A stretch of 64,000 nt of DNA, taken from assembly GCF_014217565.1 (NCBI RefSeq), contig NZ_CP043661.1, forward strand, positions 6,572,001 to 6,636,000, given 5' to 3'. The translations under genes and the position numbers were made by a program. Below the pieces are notes generated by a model. The model ran no database searches. It saw nothing but the letters and a program-made list of their open reading frames with translations, and had not been told where the DNA came from. Of this stretch, positions 16,372-25,506 are shown piece by piece; the stretch's first letter is position 1, and every line of letters starts with the position of its first letter. The DNA comes from Kribbella qitaiheensis. GTDB taxonomy: Bacteria; Actinomycetota; Actinomycetes; Propionibacteriales; Kribbellaceae.

Positions 16372-17319
16372 ATGAGCACTGATCCGATCCGCCTCGGCAT
16401 CGTCGGCCTGGGGGCGATGGGCCGCCGCGTCCTCGAAGTCGGCCTCGGGCATCCTGAATACGCCGTTACTCACGCCGCGGATCTGGACCCTTCGGTGGTC
16501 TCGCGGTTGCGGGCCGAACACCCGGGGGTGAGGTTCAGTACGACGCCTGCTGACGTGATCCACGCGGATGTCGACGCGGTGTACGTCGCGACGCCCCCCG
16601 CGACGCACGCGGGCCTCGTAGTAGCGGCTCTCGAAGGAGGGAAGGCGGTGTTCTGCGAGAAGCCGCTCGCGATCTCGGCGGCGGATGCGGAGGCGATGAC
16701 GGTGGCGTCCGCCGGGCGGCCGACCGCGGTCAACTTCGCGCTGTCCGACCGGCTCGCCACCCGGTACGTCGAGCAGGCGCTGGCGGACGGCCGGGTCGGG
16801 GACGTCCTCGGCGTCGAGATCCGGTTGCACTTCCCGGTCTGGCCGCGACCGTTCCAGGCGGACGCGACGTGGGTGGCAGGCCGGGCGCAGGGCGGCTTCG
16901 TCCGCGAGGTGCTCTCACACTTCGCCTACTTGACCGACCGGCTGCTCGGGCCGCTCGAACCGGTCCACGTGCAACTGGGCTTCGGCGGCGCGGGCGAGAG
17001 TACGGCGTACGGGCTGCTGCGAGCGGGCGATGTCCCGGTCCAGCTGATCGGCTCGGCGGGGTCGCCGGGACCGACGACCTACGAATGGATCCTGCGCGGC
17101 ACGAACCAGTCCTATCTACTCCGCGACTGGCGCGACCTCTTCGTGGCCGACAGCAACGAATGGGTTCCCGTCGAGCTGTCCGGAACGGAGGGCTCGGAGG
17201 ACAACCGCCTGTCCCTCTTCGCCCACCTGATCCACGGAGCCCCGTCCCCCCACCTCGCCGACTTCGCCAGTGGGCGACGAGTCCAGCGCGTCGTCGAAGC
17301 CTTCCACGCCACAGAATGA
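16372..17319 (+). CDS. Gfo/Idh/MocA-family oxidoreductase
   Basis: 315 aa, ATG with RBS AGGATGAGGA. N-terminal Rossmann motif GIVGLGAMGRRV, then VDAVYVATPPATHAGLVVAAL and the EKPLA motif (about 101) that binds the nicotinamide side. The C-terminal alpha/beta domain begins near residue 125. These enzymes oxidise or reduce sugars and cyclitols with NAD(P); the substrate is unknown. Probably controlled by the divergent LysR protein. Confidence 0.9.
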   Translation: MSTDPIRLGIVGLGAMGRRVLEVGLGHPEYAVTHAADLDPSVVSRLRAEHPGVRFSTTPADVIHADVDAVYVATPPATHAGLVVAALEGGKAVFCEKPLAISAADAEAMTVASAGRPTAVNFALSDRLATRYVEQALADGRVGDVLGVEIRLHFPVWPRPFQADATWVAGRAQGGFVREVLSHFAYLTDRLLGPLEPVHVQLGFGGAGESTAYGLLRAGDVPVQLIGSAGSPGPTTYEWILRGTNQSYLLRDWRDLFVADSNEWVPVELSGTEGSEDNRLSLFAHLIHGAPSPHLADFASGRRVQRVVEAFHATE

Positions 17320-17320
17320 G

Positions 17321-17357
17321 CGAGGCCCCTCTCCCCGGTTGGGGAAGAGGAGCCTCG
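17321..17357. terminator. Bidirectional hairpin between convergent genes
   Basis: CGAGGCCCCTCTCCCC pairs with GGGGAAGAGGAGCCTCG with minor interruptions around a GGTT-type loop, 2 nt after the oxidoreductase stop and 14 nt after the stop of the leftward ABC gene. Confidence 0.7.
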
Positions 17358-17370
17358 TCTGTTGCCAGGG

Positions 17371-19228
17371 TCAGGCCAGGGAGTCTTCCCAGGCTTGGTG
17401 GAGGCCGGCGTAGTTGCCGCCGGTGGTGACGAGGTCGGTGGGGGAGCCGTCCTCGAGGATGTGGCCGTGTTCCAGGACGATCACCCGGTCGGCCGTTTCC
17501 ACGGTGGAGAGCCGGTGGGCGATGACGATGGCGGTGCGGTCGGCCAGGATCGTCCGGAGCGCGCGCTGGATCAGCCGCTCGCTCGGGATGTCCAGGCTGG
17601 AGGTCGCCTCGTCCAGGATCAGCACGGGCCGGGTCCGCCAGGAACGCCCGGGCGAACGCGACCAGCTGACGCTGACCCGCGGACAGCCGGTTGCCGCGCT
17701 TCTCGACCGCGGTCTCGTAGCCGTTCGGCAGCTTGCTGATGAACTCGTGCGCGCCGATCACCTTGGCCGCGTCGACGATCTCGTCCATCGTCGCCGTCGG
17801 CTTGCCGAACCGGATGTTGTCCGCGACCGAGCCGGTGAACAGGAAGTTCTCCTGCGTCACCATCACCACCCGGGTGCGCAGATCGTCCTCGGTCAGCTGC
17901 CGCAGGTCGATCCCGTCCAGCAGCACGTGCCCGCCGGTCGGGTCGTAGAACCTGGACACCAGCTTGGCGATCGTGGTCTTGCCCGCGCCCGTCGTACCGA
18001 CCAGAGCAAGGGTCTGCCCGGCCGGTACGTCGAGGTCGAGTCCGGGCAGGATCGGCACACCGTCGACGTACGAGAACTGCACGTTGCGCAGTTCGAGGTG
18101 ACCCCGCGCGCCCTTCGGCCGGGCCGGCTCGACCGGCTCGGCGACGTCGGGCTTCTCGTTGAGTACGCCGGACAGCTTCTCCAGCGCGGCACTCGCGGAC
18201 AGGAACGTGTTGTAGAACTGCGAGATGTCCTGCAGCGGCTCGAAGAACTGCCGCAGGTAGAGCAGGAACGCCGTCAGCACGCCGACGGTGACGTGGCCGT
18301 GGTAGGCCTGCCACCCGCCGTACGCCAGGATCGCGACGATCGTGATGTTGCCGACGCCCTTGATGGACGGCATGAAGATCGCGTTGATCCGGAACGACTC
18401 GAGGTTCGCCTCGCGGTACTTGTCGTTGACCCCGTGGAAGATGTCCTCGTTGCGCGGCTCCCGCCGGAACGCCTGTACTGCGCGGATGCCCTGCATCGAC
18501 TCGACGAAGTGCACGATCACCAGTACTACGGCCTCGCGCGTATGCCGGTAGACCACCGACGACCGGCGGCGGAACCACGCGGTCAGCAGGAAGAGCACCG
18601 GGAACGACAGCAGCGCGAGTAGCCCGAGTCGCACGTCCAGTGTCAGCAGCAGAATCGCAGTACCGACCAGTGTCAGCAGTGCCGTCACCAGGCCGTCGAA
18701 GCCGGTCTCCAGCATCTCGTCGATGACATCCACGTCCGAGGTCATCCGGGAGATCACCCGCCCCGACGTGTACTTGTCGTGGAACGACGGGCTGAGCCGC
18801 TGGAAGTGGTCGAACACCCGCCGCCGCAGGCCGAGCAGGATCGTCTGGCCGAGCCGGCCCGACCGCATCAGGAAGACCTGCCGGGCGCCCGCCTGGATCA
18901 GCGCGGACGCCAGCACCACGAAGACGATCGTGACGAGCGTCTTGTTGCCCTCTCCCGCCAGGATCGGCGGGATGCCCTTGTCGATGCCGAGGTGGACCAG
19001 GTACGGCACCGACAGCCGGGCCGCGTTCTCCACCACGACGATCACGACCAGAAGCCAGATCAGCTTCTTGTACGGCCGCAGCAGTTCGCCGAGCAACTTG
19101 CGCGACTGTTCCTTCAGCCGCACGGTCGTTGCCCTCGACAACTCGTCGTTGCCTTCTTCGGCGTACCCGCGCCAGGAGTCGTTCTGCCGTTCGGCCGTGG
19201 GCTGAGGTGGTTGCTGGGTCGTCGTCAT
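17371..19228 (-). CDS. ABC exporter half-transporter, catalytic subunit (frame broken at GGGCC)
   Basis: 618 aa if one extra C is removed. N-terminal six-helix exporter domain, then Walker [12 protein letters not shown], signature LSAGQRQ and, after the break, Walker [13 protein letters not shown] with consensus Glu and the H-loop Ile-Ala-His. The frame breaks inside the coding sequence for FLADPA-VLILDE at a GGGCC (17626-17630), where GGCC restores a perfect ABC sequence. Without correction the frame would run on to 16730 through non-homologous sequence. Overlaps the upstream partner by 4 nt (ATGA). Together they form a heterodimeric exporter. Confidence 0.88.
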
Positions 19229-21039
19229 GCGTGCACCTCCTCCTCTTCGGCCGCCAGCAGTGTCCGGTACGCCGGCACGGTGGCGAGCAGTTCGCTGTGG
19301 GTACCGACGTGGGTGATCGTGCCGTCCTGCAGCAGGGCGACCTGATCCGCCAGCATCACTGTCGACGCGCGGTGTGCCACCACGATGCCGGTGGTCTCGG
19401 CGAGCACGTTGCGCAGCGCCTCTTCGACCAGAGCCTCGGTGTGGACATCGAGCGCGGACAGCGTGTCGTCCAGCACCAGTACTGCGGGTCGCGCGAGCAC
19501 TGCACGAGCCAGCGCCAGCCGCTGCCGCTGACCGCCGGACAGCGACATGCCCTGCTCACCGACGCGGGTGTCCAGACCCCAGGGCAGGTCGTTCGCGAAG
19601 GTCGCCTGGGCGATCTCCAACGCCTGCTGCACATCCGCCTCGCTGGCGTCCGGGCGGCCGAGCGAGATGTTCTCCCGGGCGCTCATCGAGAACAGCGTCG
19701 GGTCGTCGAAGGCCGACGCCACCGCGCTGCGCAGAGACCGGAGAGTGAGGTCCCGTACGTCGTGCCCGTCGATCGTGATCCGTCCGCCGGTCACGTCGTA
19801 CAGGCGGGGGATCAGCGCGGTCAGGGTGGTCTTGCCGGATCCGGTGGCGCCGACCAGGGCCAGCGTCGTACCGGGTGGCAGGTCCAGGTTGATGTTGTGC
19901 AGTACGTCCGCCGAGTCCGGGCTGAACCGGAAGCTGACGTTCTCGAACCGCAGGTGCCCCCGTGGGCGCACCAGCTCGTCCGGGCCGTCGATGATGGTGG
20001 ACTCGGTGTCCAGGATCTCGCTGATCCGGTCCGCGGACGTCATCGCTTCCTGGGCCATCGCCAGGATCGTGCCGAGCGACTCGACCGGCCAGATCAGCGA
20101 CAGCATCAGCGTGATGAAGGCGACCAGCGTGCCCAGCGTGATCGAGTGCCGGCCGACGGCGAGCGCGCCGAGCAGCAGCACGATCACCAGCGTCAGGTTC
20201 GGGATCACTTCCAGGAAGGTCCAGAAGCGTGACGCCAGCCGGACCTTGTCCACCGACGTCTCGTAGAGCTTCACCGCGCCGTCGTCGAACTGCTGCTTGA
20301 CGTGCTCGCGGCGGCCGAACGCCTTGATCACCCGGAAGCCGACCGCCGACTCCTCGATCCGGGTGGCCAGGTCGCCCTGCTGGTCCTGCACCCGGCGGGA
20401 GATCGCCAGGTACTTCTTCTCGAACTTCAGCGACACGACGATGATCGGTGCCGCGGCCACCAGGACGACGACGCCGAGCGGCCAGTAGAGCCGCAGCAGC
20501 AGGATGGTGACGACCACCAGCTGCAGGATGTTGATCACCAGGAACAGCAGGCCGAAGCCCATGAACCGGCGAATGATCGACAGGTCGGAGGTGACCCGGG
20601 AGAGCAGCTGGCCGCTCTGCCAACGGCTGTGGAACTCCATCGGGAGCGCCTGCAGCCGGACGTACAGGTCGTGCCGGAGGGTCGCCTCGAGGTCGCTGAC
20701 CGCGCGGGACTGCGCCCAGCGGCGCATCCAGACCAGCAGTACTTCGCTGATGCTGAGGCCGAGAGCGAGCAGGGCCAGCGGGAGGAGCAGATCGATCTCA
20801 CGACGGGTGACCGGTCCGTCGATGATGGCTCGCGTGACGAGCGGGACGGTCAGGCTGACGCCCACGCCGAGGACGGCGGTCGTGAACATGATCAGCAGGC
20901 GCCAGCGGTGCGGGCGCAGGTAGGGACGGAGTCGCCAGAGGTTCTGACTCCGCCGGTGGTTACGGCTGGAAGGGGCAGCAATCGACGGCGCTTTGACAGG
21001 TGGCTCAGAGGGCATCTGGAGGGGCGCACTTCCCAACAT
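19225..21039 (-). CDS. ABC exporter half-transporter, subunit with degenerate ATP site
   Basis: 604 aa from the ATG at 21039 (a TTG at 21063 would add 8 residues; neither has a clear RBS). Exporter membrane domain about 45-320, Walker A GATGSGKTT, signature LSGGQRQRLALAR, and Walker B LVLDDTLSALD in which the catalytic Glu is Asp. One consensus and one degenerate site is the hallmark of heterodimeric type IV exporters such as TM287/288 or BmrCD; the partner at 17371 has the intact Glu. Likely a drug or lipid exporter; substrate unknown. Confidence 0.9.
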   Translation of the reverse strand: MLGSAPLQMPSEPPVKAPSIAAPSSRNHRRSQNLWRLRPYLRPHRWRLLIMFTTAVLGVGVSLTVPLVTRAIIDGPVTRREIDLLLPLALLALGLSISEVLLVWMRRWAQSRAVSDLEATLRHDLYVRLQALPMEFHSRWQSGQLLSRVTSDLSIIRRFMGFGLLFLVINILQLVVVTILLLRLYWPLGVVVLVAAAPIIVVSLKFEKKYLAISRRVQDQQGDLATRIEESAVGFRVIKAFGRREHVKQQFDDGAVKLYETSVDKVRLASRFWTFLEVIPNLTLVIVLLLGALAVGRHSITLGTLVAFITLMLSLIWPVESLGTILAMAQEAMTSADRISEILDTESTIIDGPDELVRPRGHLRFENVSFRFSPDSADVLHNINLDLPPGTTLALVGATGSGKTTLTALIPRLYDVTGGRITIDGHDVRDLTLRSLRSAVASAFDDPTLFSMSARENISLGRPDASEADVQQALEIAQATFANDLPWGLDTRVGEQGMSLSGGQRQRLALARAVLARPAVLVLDDTLSALDVHTEALVEEALRNVLAETTGIVVAHRASTVMLADQVALLQDGTITHVGTHSELLATVPAYRTLLAAEEEEVHA

Positions 21040-21084
21040 GCTCGGCACGGAAGGGGCTTGCAACCGGAAAACGGCGCAATTTCA

Positions 21085-21113
21085 AGTATCCCCCAATCGG
21101 TAACCGATGTCCC
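21085..21113 (-). promoter_or_regulatory. Promoter and palindromic operator of the ABC operon
   Basis: Leftward -10 GATACT (21090-21085) is preceded by the near-perfect palindrome ATCGGTTACCGAT (forward 21096-21108), which fills the spacer. A repressor bound there would block RNA polymerase. No regulator gene lies next to it. Confidence 0.5.
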
Positions 21114-21185
21114 CCGAATTCCATTCCCCGGTGAAGCATTTGCCGCTAGTTGCAATGGGTGGATCGTCTCCTCTCGCGGCGGCAG

Positions 21186-21233
21186 GGGTCACACTCATCA
21201 CAATCCGCAATGAGTGCTGCCGGGGTGTGACCC
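21186..21233. promoter_or_regulatory. Nested inverted repeats between the ABC and MoxR genes
   Basis: GGGTCACAC (21186-21194) pairs with GTGTGACCC (21225-21233), and within it CACTCAT (21192-21198) pairs with ATGAGTG (21210-21216). The two dyads overlap by 3 bp on the left, so they are alternative structures rather than one stem. Position upstream of the MoxR gene suggests control of it. Confidence 0.5.
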
Positions 21234-21318
21234 ATGCGTGACACGGGTTATTCGGGTGACAGCGGGGATCGGGGTGCGGGACGCTGGGATGTCTCGTCCT
21301 TCGGCTGGAAAGGAACTG

Positions 21319-22380
21319 ATGCAGGCTGCGATCACGGTGACGCCCGAGCAGTTGCCCGAGGTGTTGCTGCATGTTGCCGTCGTCCGCCCGGTCTTCCTGT
21401 GGGGAGCGCCCGGGATCGGCAAGAGCAGTCTGGTGCGTTCGTTCGCCGACTCGCTGGGGCTGGAGTGCGTGACGCTGCTCGGTACCCAGCTCGCGCCCGA
21501 AGACCTGATCGGCGTACCGCAGATCGTCGACGGCCGGAGCCGGTTCGCGCCGCCGGTGAGCATCGCCCGGGACGAGCCGTACTGCCTGTTCCTCGATGAG
21601 CTGAACGCGTCGTCGGCAGAGGTTCAGAAGGCGTTCTATTCGCTGATCCTGGACCGCCGGATCGGCGAGTACGAGCTGCCGGCCGGATCGGTGGTGATCG
21701 GGGCCGGGAACCGCGCGACCGACAACGCGCTGGCGCGGCCGATGGCGAGCGCACTGGTGAACCGTCTCGTCCACGTCCACCTGCGCGCCTCGGCGACGGA
21801 CTGGCTGCGCTGGGCCGCCGGCGCTGGGATCCACTCCTGGGTGCTCGACTACCTGCGCAACCGGCCGGACCACCTGTGGATCGCGCCGCCGAAGACCGAG
21901 GAGCCGTTCTCGTCGCCGCGGAGCTGGCACATGCTCTCGGACGCGCTGCACTCGTACGGCGACGGCATCGAGGACGAGACGCTCCGGGTGCTTGCGTTCG
22001 GCACCTTGACGGCCGGGCACGCGTCCAGCTTCCGGGCGTTCGTCAAGACGGTCCGGAACGCCTTCGGGCTGGACGCGATCCTCAAGGGCGAGGCGGGCTG
22101 GCCGGCCGCTGCCGAGGATCGGGACCTGCTGTATTTCCTGGCCGAGACCTTCCGGGCGCGGCTGGTGAAGGAGTTGGCCGCGGACAAGGCGTCCGCGAGT
22201 CCCGCGGCCCGGCTGCTGGCGCATCGGGGCAAGGCGCTGCTGGTCCAGCTCGCGGAGATCTCGCTGGAGATCGCGCAGATCGTGATCGCGACCGACGACG
22301 ACGGCAACGCAGTACTGCCGTCGTGGTTCCTGGTCGAGGTGACTCGCGACCTGCCGCGGCTCGTCGCCGCCCGGGCCTAG
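21319..22380 (+). CDS. MoxR-type AAA+ ATPase
   Basis: 353 aa, ATG at 21319 behind a strong RBS (GGAAAGGAA). Walker A GAPGIGKSSLV at about 34-44, Walker B CLFLDELNAS, sensor 1 GAGNRATDN and SALVNRLVHVHL with the arginine finger region. MoxR ATPases act as chaperones, usually with a VWA-domain partner encoded next door, which is the case here (4-nt gap). What the pair remodels is unknown. Confidence 0.9.
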   Translation: MQAAITVTPEQLPEVLLHVAVVRPVFLWGAPGIGKSSLVRSFADSLGLECVTLLGTQLAPEDLIGVPQIVDGRSRFAPPVSIARDEPYCLFLDELNASSAEVQKAFYSLILDRRIGEYELPAGSVVIGAGNRATDNALARPMASALVNRLVHVHLRASATDWLRWAAGAGIHSWVLDYLRNRPDHLWIAPPKTEEPFSSPRSWHMLSDALHSYGDGIEDETLRVLAFGTLTAGHASSFRAFVKTVRNAFGLDAILKGEAGWPAAAEDRDLLYFLAETFRARLVKELAADKASASPAARLLAHRGKALLVQLAEISLEIAQIVIATDDDGNAVLPSWFLVEVTRDLPRLVAARA

Positions 22381-22384
22381 GCGC

Positions 22385-24157
22385 ATGGCCAAGCGTTCGG
22401 CGTCGAAGAAGGACCCGGCGCTGGAGGCGATCCAGACCGGGTGGCGGATCGTTGCCATGCATCCGCTGTTCGCTGCCATGGGGCGCGGTGGGCCGAGCCG
22501 GAGTTCGTCGGTTCCCTCGGACGGCTGGGCGACGATCGACTCCGTCGGCGACATCCGGGTGCATCAGACCCGGCGCGGTACGCCGGAGGAGTGGGCGTGG
22601 GTGTTCGCTCATCTGTTGATCCATCTGGGCCTGGGGCACGGGTCCTGGCCGGCACCGGATCATGCGGCGGCCGCTGCCTGCGATGTGGCGGTGAACCGGT
22701 TCCTGCAGTCGCTGAAGATCGGCCGACCGGTGGTGGATGTGCCACTGGCGCTGCCCGGGACCTCGGAGGAGGTGCTGGCTCGCCGGTGGCGGCGGGACGG
22801 CGTACCGGCTGAGTTCGCGGCCTGCGGGGTGGCTGGGGGTCAGGCTGATGTGCTGATCCGGCAGTGGGCCGGGTGGGGCGATCCGCCTAAGTGGGAAGAG
22901 CGGTTCGCCGCCGGGCTGTCTGCTGCCGCTACAGCCGCTGTCGACGTCGCTGGTGGAGCGCGCTCGTCGCTGTCGGACTCTGGGCGTTCACTTGCCTTGT
23001 GGGACACGGCGCTGGGGTGGTTCGTCTCGTCATACCCGTTGCTGGGGGCAATGGCCGCGACGATGAAGGTGGTCGCGTCGACGCCACTGGCGCAGCAGTG
23101 GGACATCCGGGTCGCGGCGGTGAACGCCGAGGCGGGGGAGATCTACGTGAACCCGCTGGCCTCGCTGACGTCGAGTGAGTGGCGGTTCGTGATGGCACAC
23201 GAGATGCTGCACGCTGCCCTGCGCCACGGTGCGCGCGTAGGCGGGCGGGACCACTACCTGTGGAACGTGGCTGCTGACCTGGTCATCAACGGCTGGCTGC
23301 TGGAGATGGGCGTCGGCGCGATGCCTGACGGGGCTCTGCACGATCCTGAGCTCAAAGGGCTGTCTGTCGAGGCGGTGTACGACCGGATCGTCACCGACCT
23401 GCGCCGCTACCGCAAGCTGGCGACACTGCGCGGTGTCGGGCTCGGTGATGTCCTGGGCGAGCCACTGCCACACCCTGGTGAAGCAGCGCGTGCTGCTGGG
23501 CTTGACGACATCTACCGGCGGGCTTTGACCACAGGGCTCGCGTACCACGACTCCTCGCGCGGGCTGCTGCCCGCTGGGCTTGTAGCCGAGATCCGGGCGC
23601 TGGACCATCCGCCGCTGGCCTGGGATGCGCAACTGGCTCGCTGGTTCGAGGAGTTCGTCCCTTCGGTGACTCCGCGGCGGACGTACGCGCGCGCCTCCCG
23701 TCGTCAGGGGTCCACTCCCGACATCCCGCGGCCCGGGTGGATCCGCCCGGTCGAGCGCGAGCAGCTTCCGACGTACGGGGTGGTGCTGGACACCTCAGGT
23801 TCGATGGATCCGGTGCTGCTCGGCAAGGCGCTCGGTGCGATCGCGTCGTACTCGATGGCGCGGGACGTCCCGGCTGCACGGGTGGTGTACTGCGATGCGG
23901 TGGCGTACGACGCGGGGTACCTGCCGGTCGACTCGCTGGCCGGGACGGTGCAGGTGCGTGGACACGGCGGGACCGTTCTGCAGCCGGGCGTGGATCTGCT
24001 CGAGCGTGCTGACGACTTCCCCGCGGACGGTCCGATCCTGATCATCACGGACGGCCATTGCGATGTCGTCCGGGTACGCCGGGACCACGCCTGGCTGATG
24101 CCGGCCGGGGCTTCTTTACCGTTCACACCTCGCGGTCCGGTCTTCCGGGTGTCCTGA
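22385..24157 (+). CDS. VWA-like domain putative metallopeptidase (DUF2201 family)
   Basis: 590 aa. The N-terminal two thirds is the putative metallopeptidase domain: HEMLHAALRH (about 277-286) gives HExxH with a third His, followed by NVAADLVINGWL. The C-terminal VWA-like domain starts at YGVVLDTSGSMD (MIDAS DxSGS, about 463) and includes GGTVLQPGVDLL and LIITDGHCD. Pairs with the MoxR ATPase 4 nt upstream. MoxR-VWA pairs assemble or activate other proteins; a protease function for this family is predicted, not shown. Confidence 0.88.
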   Translation: MAKRSASKKDPALEAIQTGWRIVAMHPLFAAMGRGGPSRSSSVPSDGWATIDSVGDIRVHQTRRGTPEEWAWVFAHLLIHLGLGHGSWPAPDHAAAAACDVAVNRFLQSLKIGRPVVDVPLALPGTSEEVLARRWRRDGVPAEFAACGVAGGQADVLIRQWAGWGDPPKWEERFAAGLSAAATAAVDVAGGARSSLSDSGRSLALWDTALGWFVSSYPLLGAMAATMKVVASTPLAQQWDIRVAAVNAEAGEIYVNPLASLTSSEWRFVMAHEMLHAALRHGARVGGRDHYLWNVAADLVINGWLLEMGVGAMPDGALHDPELKGLSVEAVYDRIVTDLRRYRKLATLRGVGLGDVLGEPLPHPGEAARAAGLDDIYRRALTTGLAYHDSSRGLLPAGLVAEIRALDHPPLAWDAQLARWFEEFVPSVTPRRTYARASRRQGSTPDIPRPGWIRPVEREQLPTYGVVLDTSGSMDPVLLGKALGAIASYSMARDVPAARVVYCDAVAYDAGYLPVDSLAGTVQVRGHGGTVLQPGVDLLERADDFPADGPILIITDGHCDVVRVRRDHAWLMPAGASLPFTPRGPVFRVS

Positions 24158-24202
24158 CCAGCCGGTGGCTTTCGCCTTGCGGGGTTGAGGTTTTGCGCCG
24201 AC

Positions 24203-24229
24203 GGTGAACAAGCTTCGCTGCCGGTGAAC
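24203..24229 (+). promoter_or_regulatory. Direct repeats upstream of the MFS gene
   Basis: CGGTGAAC is repeated at 20-bp spacing (GGTGAAC at 24203-24209 and 24223-24229), with similar flanks ending in GCTG. Two helical turns between copies suggest a bound regulator, but a local duplication is equally possible. Confidence 0.35.
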
Positions 24230-24240
24230 GAGGCTGGCTG

Positions 24241-25479
24241 ATGAACCTTGCCGGCTGGAACGTTCTGGGGATGCGAGTGATGTGGAGAAATCGCGACTTC
24301 CTGAAGCTGTGGGTCGGCCAGGCGGTCTCTGCATCGGGTAGTGCGATCACAACAGTCGCGATGCCGCTCGTCGCGGTTGTGTCGCTGGGTGCGTCACCGG
24401 TCGAGATGGGGTTGCTGTCGGCACTGACTGTCGTGCCGCACCTGGTGTTCGGTCTGCCGGCGGGCGTTTGGGTGAACCGGCTCTCTCGTCGGCGAGTGAT
24501 GATCGTTGCCGACCTCGGCCGCGCTCTGCTGCTCGGGGCGATCCCGGTGCTGTCCGCTGTCGGGTTGCTGCGGATGGAGCACCTGTACGTCGTGGCTGTG
24601 CTTGCCGGCGTACTGACGTTGCTTTCCGACACAGCCTCGATGACGCTGCTGCCGGCTCTGGTTCCCCGTGACGACCTGATGCAGGCGAACAGCGCGTCGA
24701 TGCTGACCCAGACTGTCGCCTCCACTACTGGTCCATCTGTCGCAGGTGTGCTGGCACAGGTGGCGAGTGCGCCGTTTGCGATCGCAGTAGATGCCATGTC
24801 GTTCGTGGTCTCTGCTGTGGCGTCGTTCCTCATCAAGGAGCCTGCTCGGCCGGTTGTAGTTGGTCGGCGGTACCACCTGTTGGAAGGACTGCGCGAACTG
24901 TTCGGTAATCCTGTGCTGTCGGCGCTCACGTTGTCCGCCGCCATCGCTGCCATCGCGGGAGCTGCGCAGGCGCCGCTGGTCGTCCTCTACCTCGTCCGCG
25001 ACCTCCACTGGCCGCCACTGCTGGTGGGCGTCACTATCACAGTCGGTGGAGTCTCGTCAGTCGTTGCAACGATGGTGGCGCCGTCCTACAGCAGGAAGCT
25101 CGGCGTAGGTCGCGCCTACCTCAGCGGCCAGTTCCTGGCCTCGCTGGCCGGAGCCGCTCTTGCTGCCGGCTGGATGCCTTTGGTCTTGCTCTCCCAGCTA
25201 CTTACGGGCGCCGGGATGCCCTTGTACGGCGTACCGCAGCGCACTCTCCGGCAAGCGCTCGTGCCCGCCCACCTCCTCGCGCAAGTCACCGCGTCCTGGC
25301 GGACCCTCGTCATCGGCGGCCAAACGGTTGGAGCGGTAATGGGTGGTCTAGCCGCTGCGCACTTCGGCGTACGGCCGACTCTTGTCCTCAGCTCTCTGGG
25401 CATGCTTGCTGGCGTGGCTGTGGCTGCGTGGTCTCCGCTGCGCGGTCTTGTTGGCCTTCCTGCCAAGCTGACGTCATGA
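24241..25479 (+). CDS. MFS transporter (EntS/MefA-like exporter)
   Basis: 412 aa with about twelve TM helices. The N-terminus FLKLWVGQAVSASGSAITTV, then LPAGVWVNRLSRRRVMI (loop 2-3 motif) match the MFS_3/enterobactin-exporter-like subgroup, common among macrolide and siderophore efflux pumps. ATG at 24241 with a GAGG RBS 7-10 nt upstream. The substrate is unknown. Stands alone, 83 nt after the VWA gene. Confidence 0.9.
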   Translation: MNLAGWNVLGMRVMWRNRDFLKLWVGQAVSASGSAITTVAMPLVAVVSLGASPVEMGLLSALTVVPHLVFGLPAGVWVNRLSRRRVMIVADLGRALLLGAIPVLSAVGLLRMEHLYVVAVLAGVLTLLSDTASMTLLPALVPRDDLMQANSASMLTQTVASTTGPSVAGVLAQVASAPFAIAVDAMSFVVSAVASFLIKEPARPVVVGRRYHLLEGLRELFGNPVLSALTLSAAIAAIAGAAQAPLVVLYLVRDLHWPPLLVGVTITVGGVSSVVATMVAPSYSRKLGVGRAYLSGQFLASLAGAALAAGWMPLVLLSQLLTGAGMPLYGVPQRTLRQALVPAHLLAQVTASWRTLVIGGQTVGAVMGGLAAAHFGVRPTLVLSSLGMLAGVAVAAWSPLRGLVGLPAKLTS

Positions 25480-25506
25480 CCGACGGGTGCTTATAAGGTC
25501 GTCGGT

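Noticed and set aside
16730-17370. C-terminal extension of the ABC transporter into the oxidoreductase gene
   Set aside because: After the GGGCC break the frame is non-homologous Arg/Pro/Gly sequence antisense to the Gfo/Idh/MocA gene; the true end is in the shifted frame at 17371.
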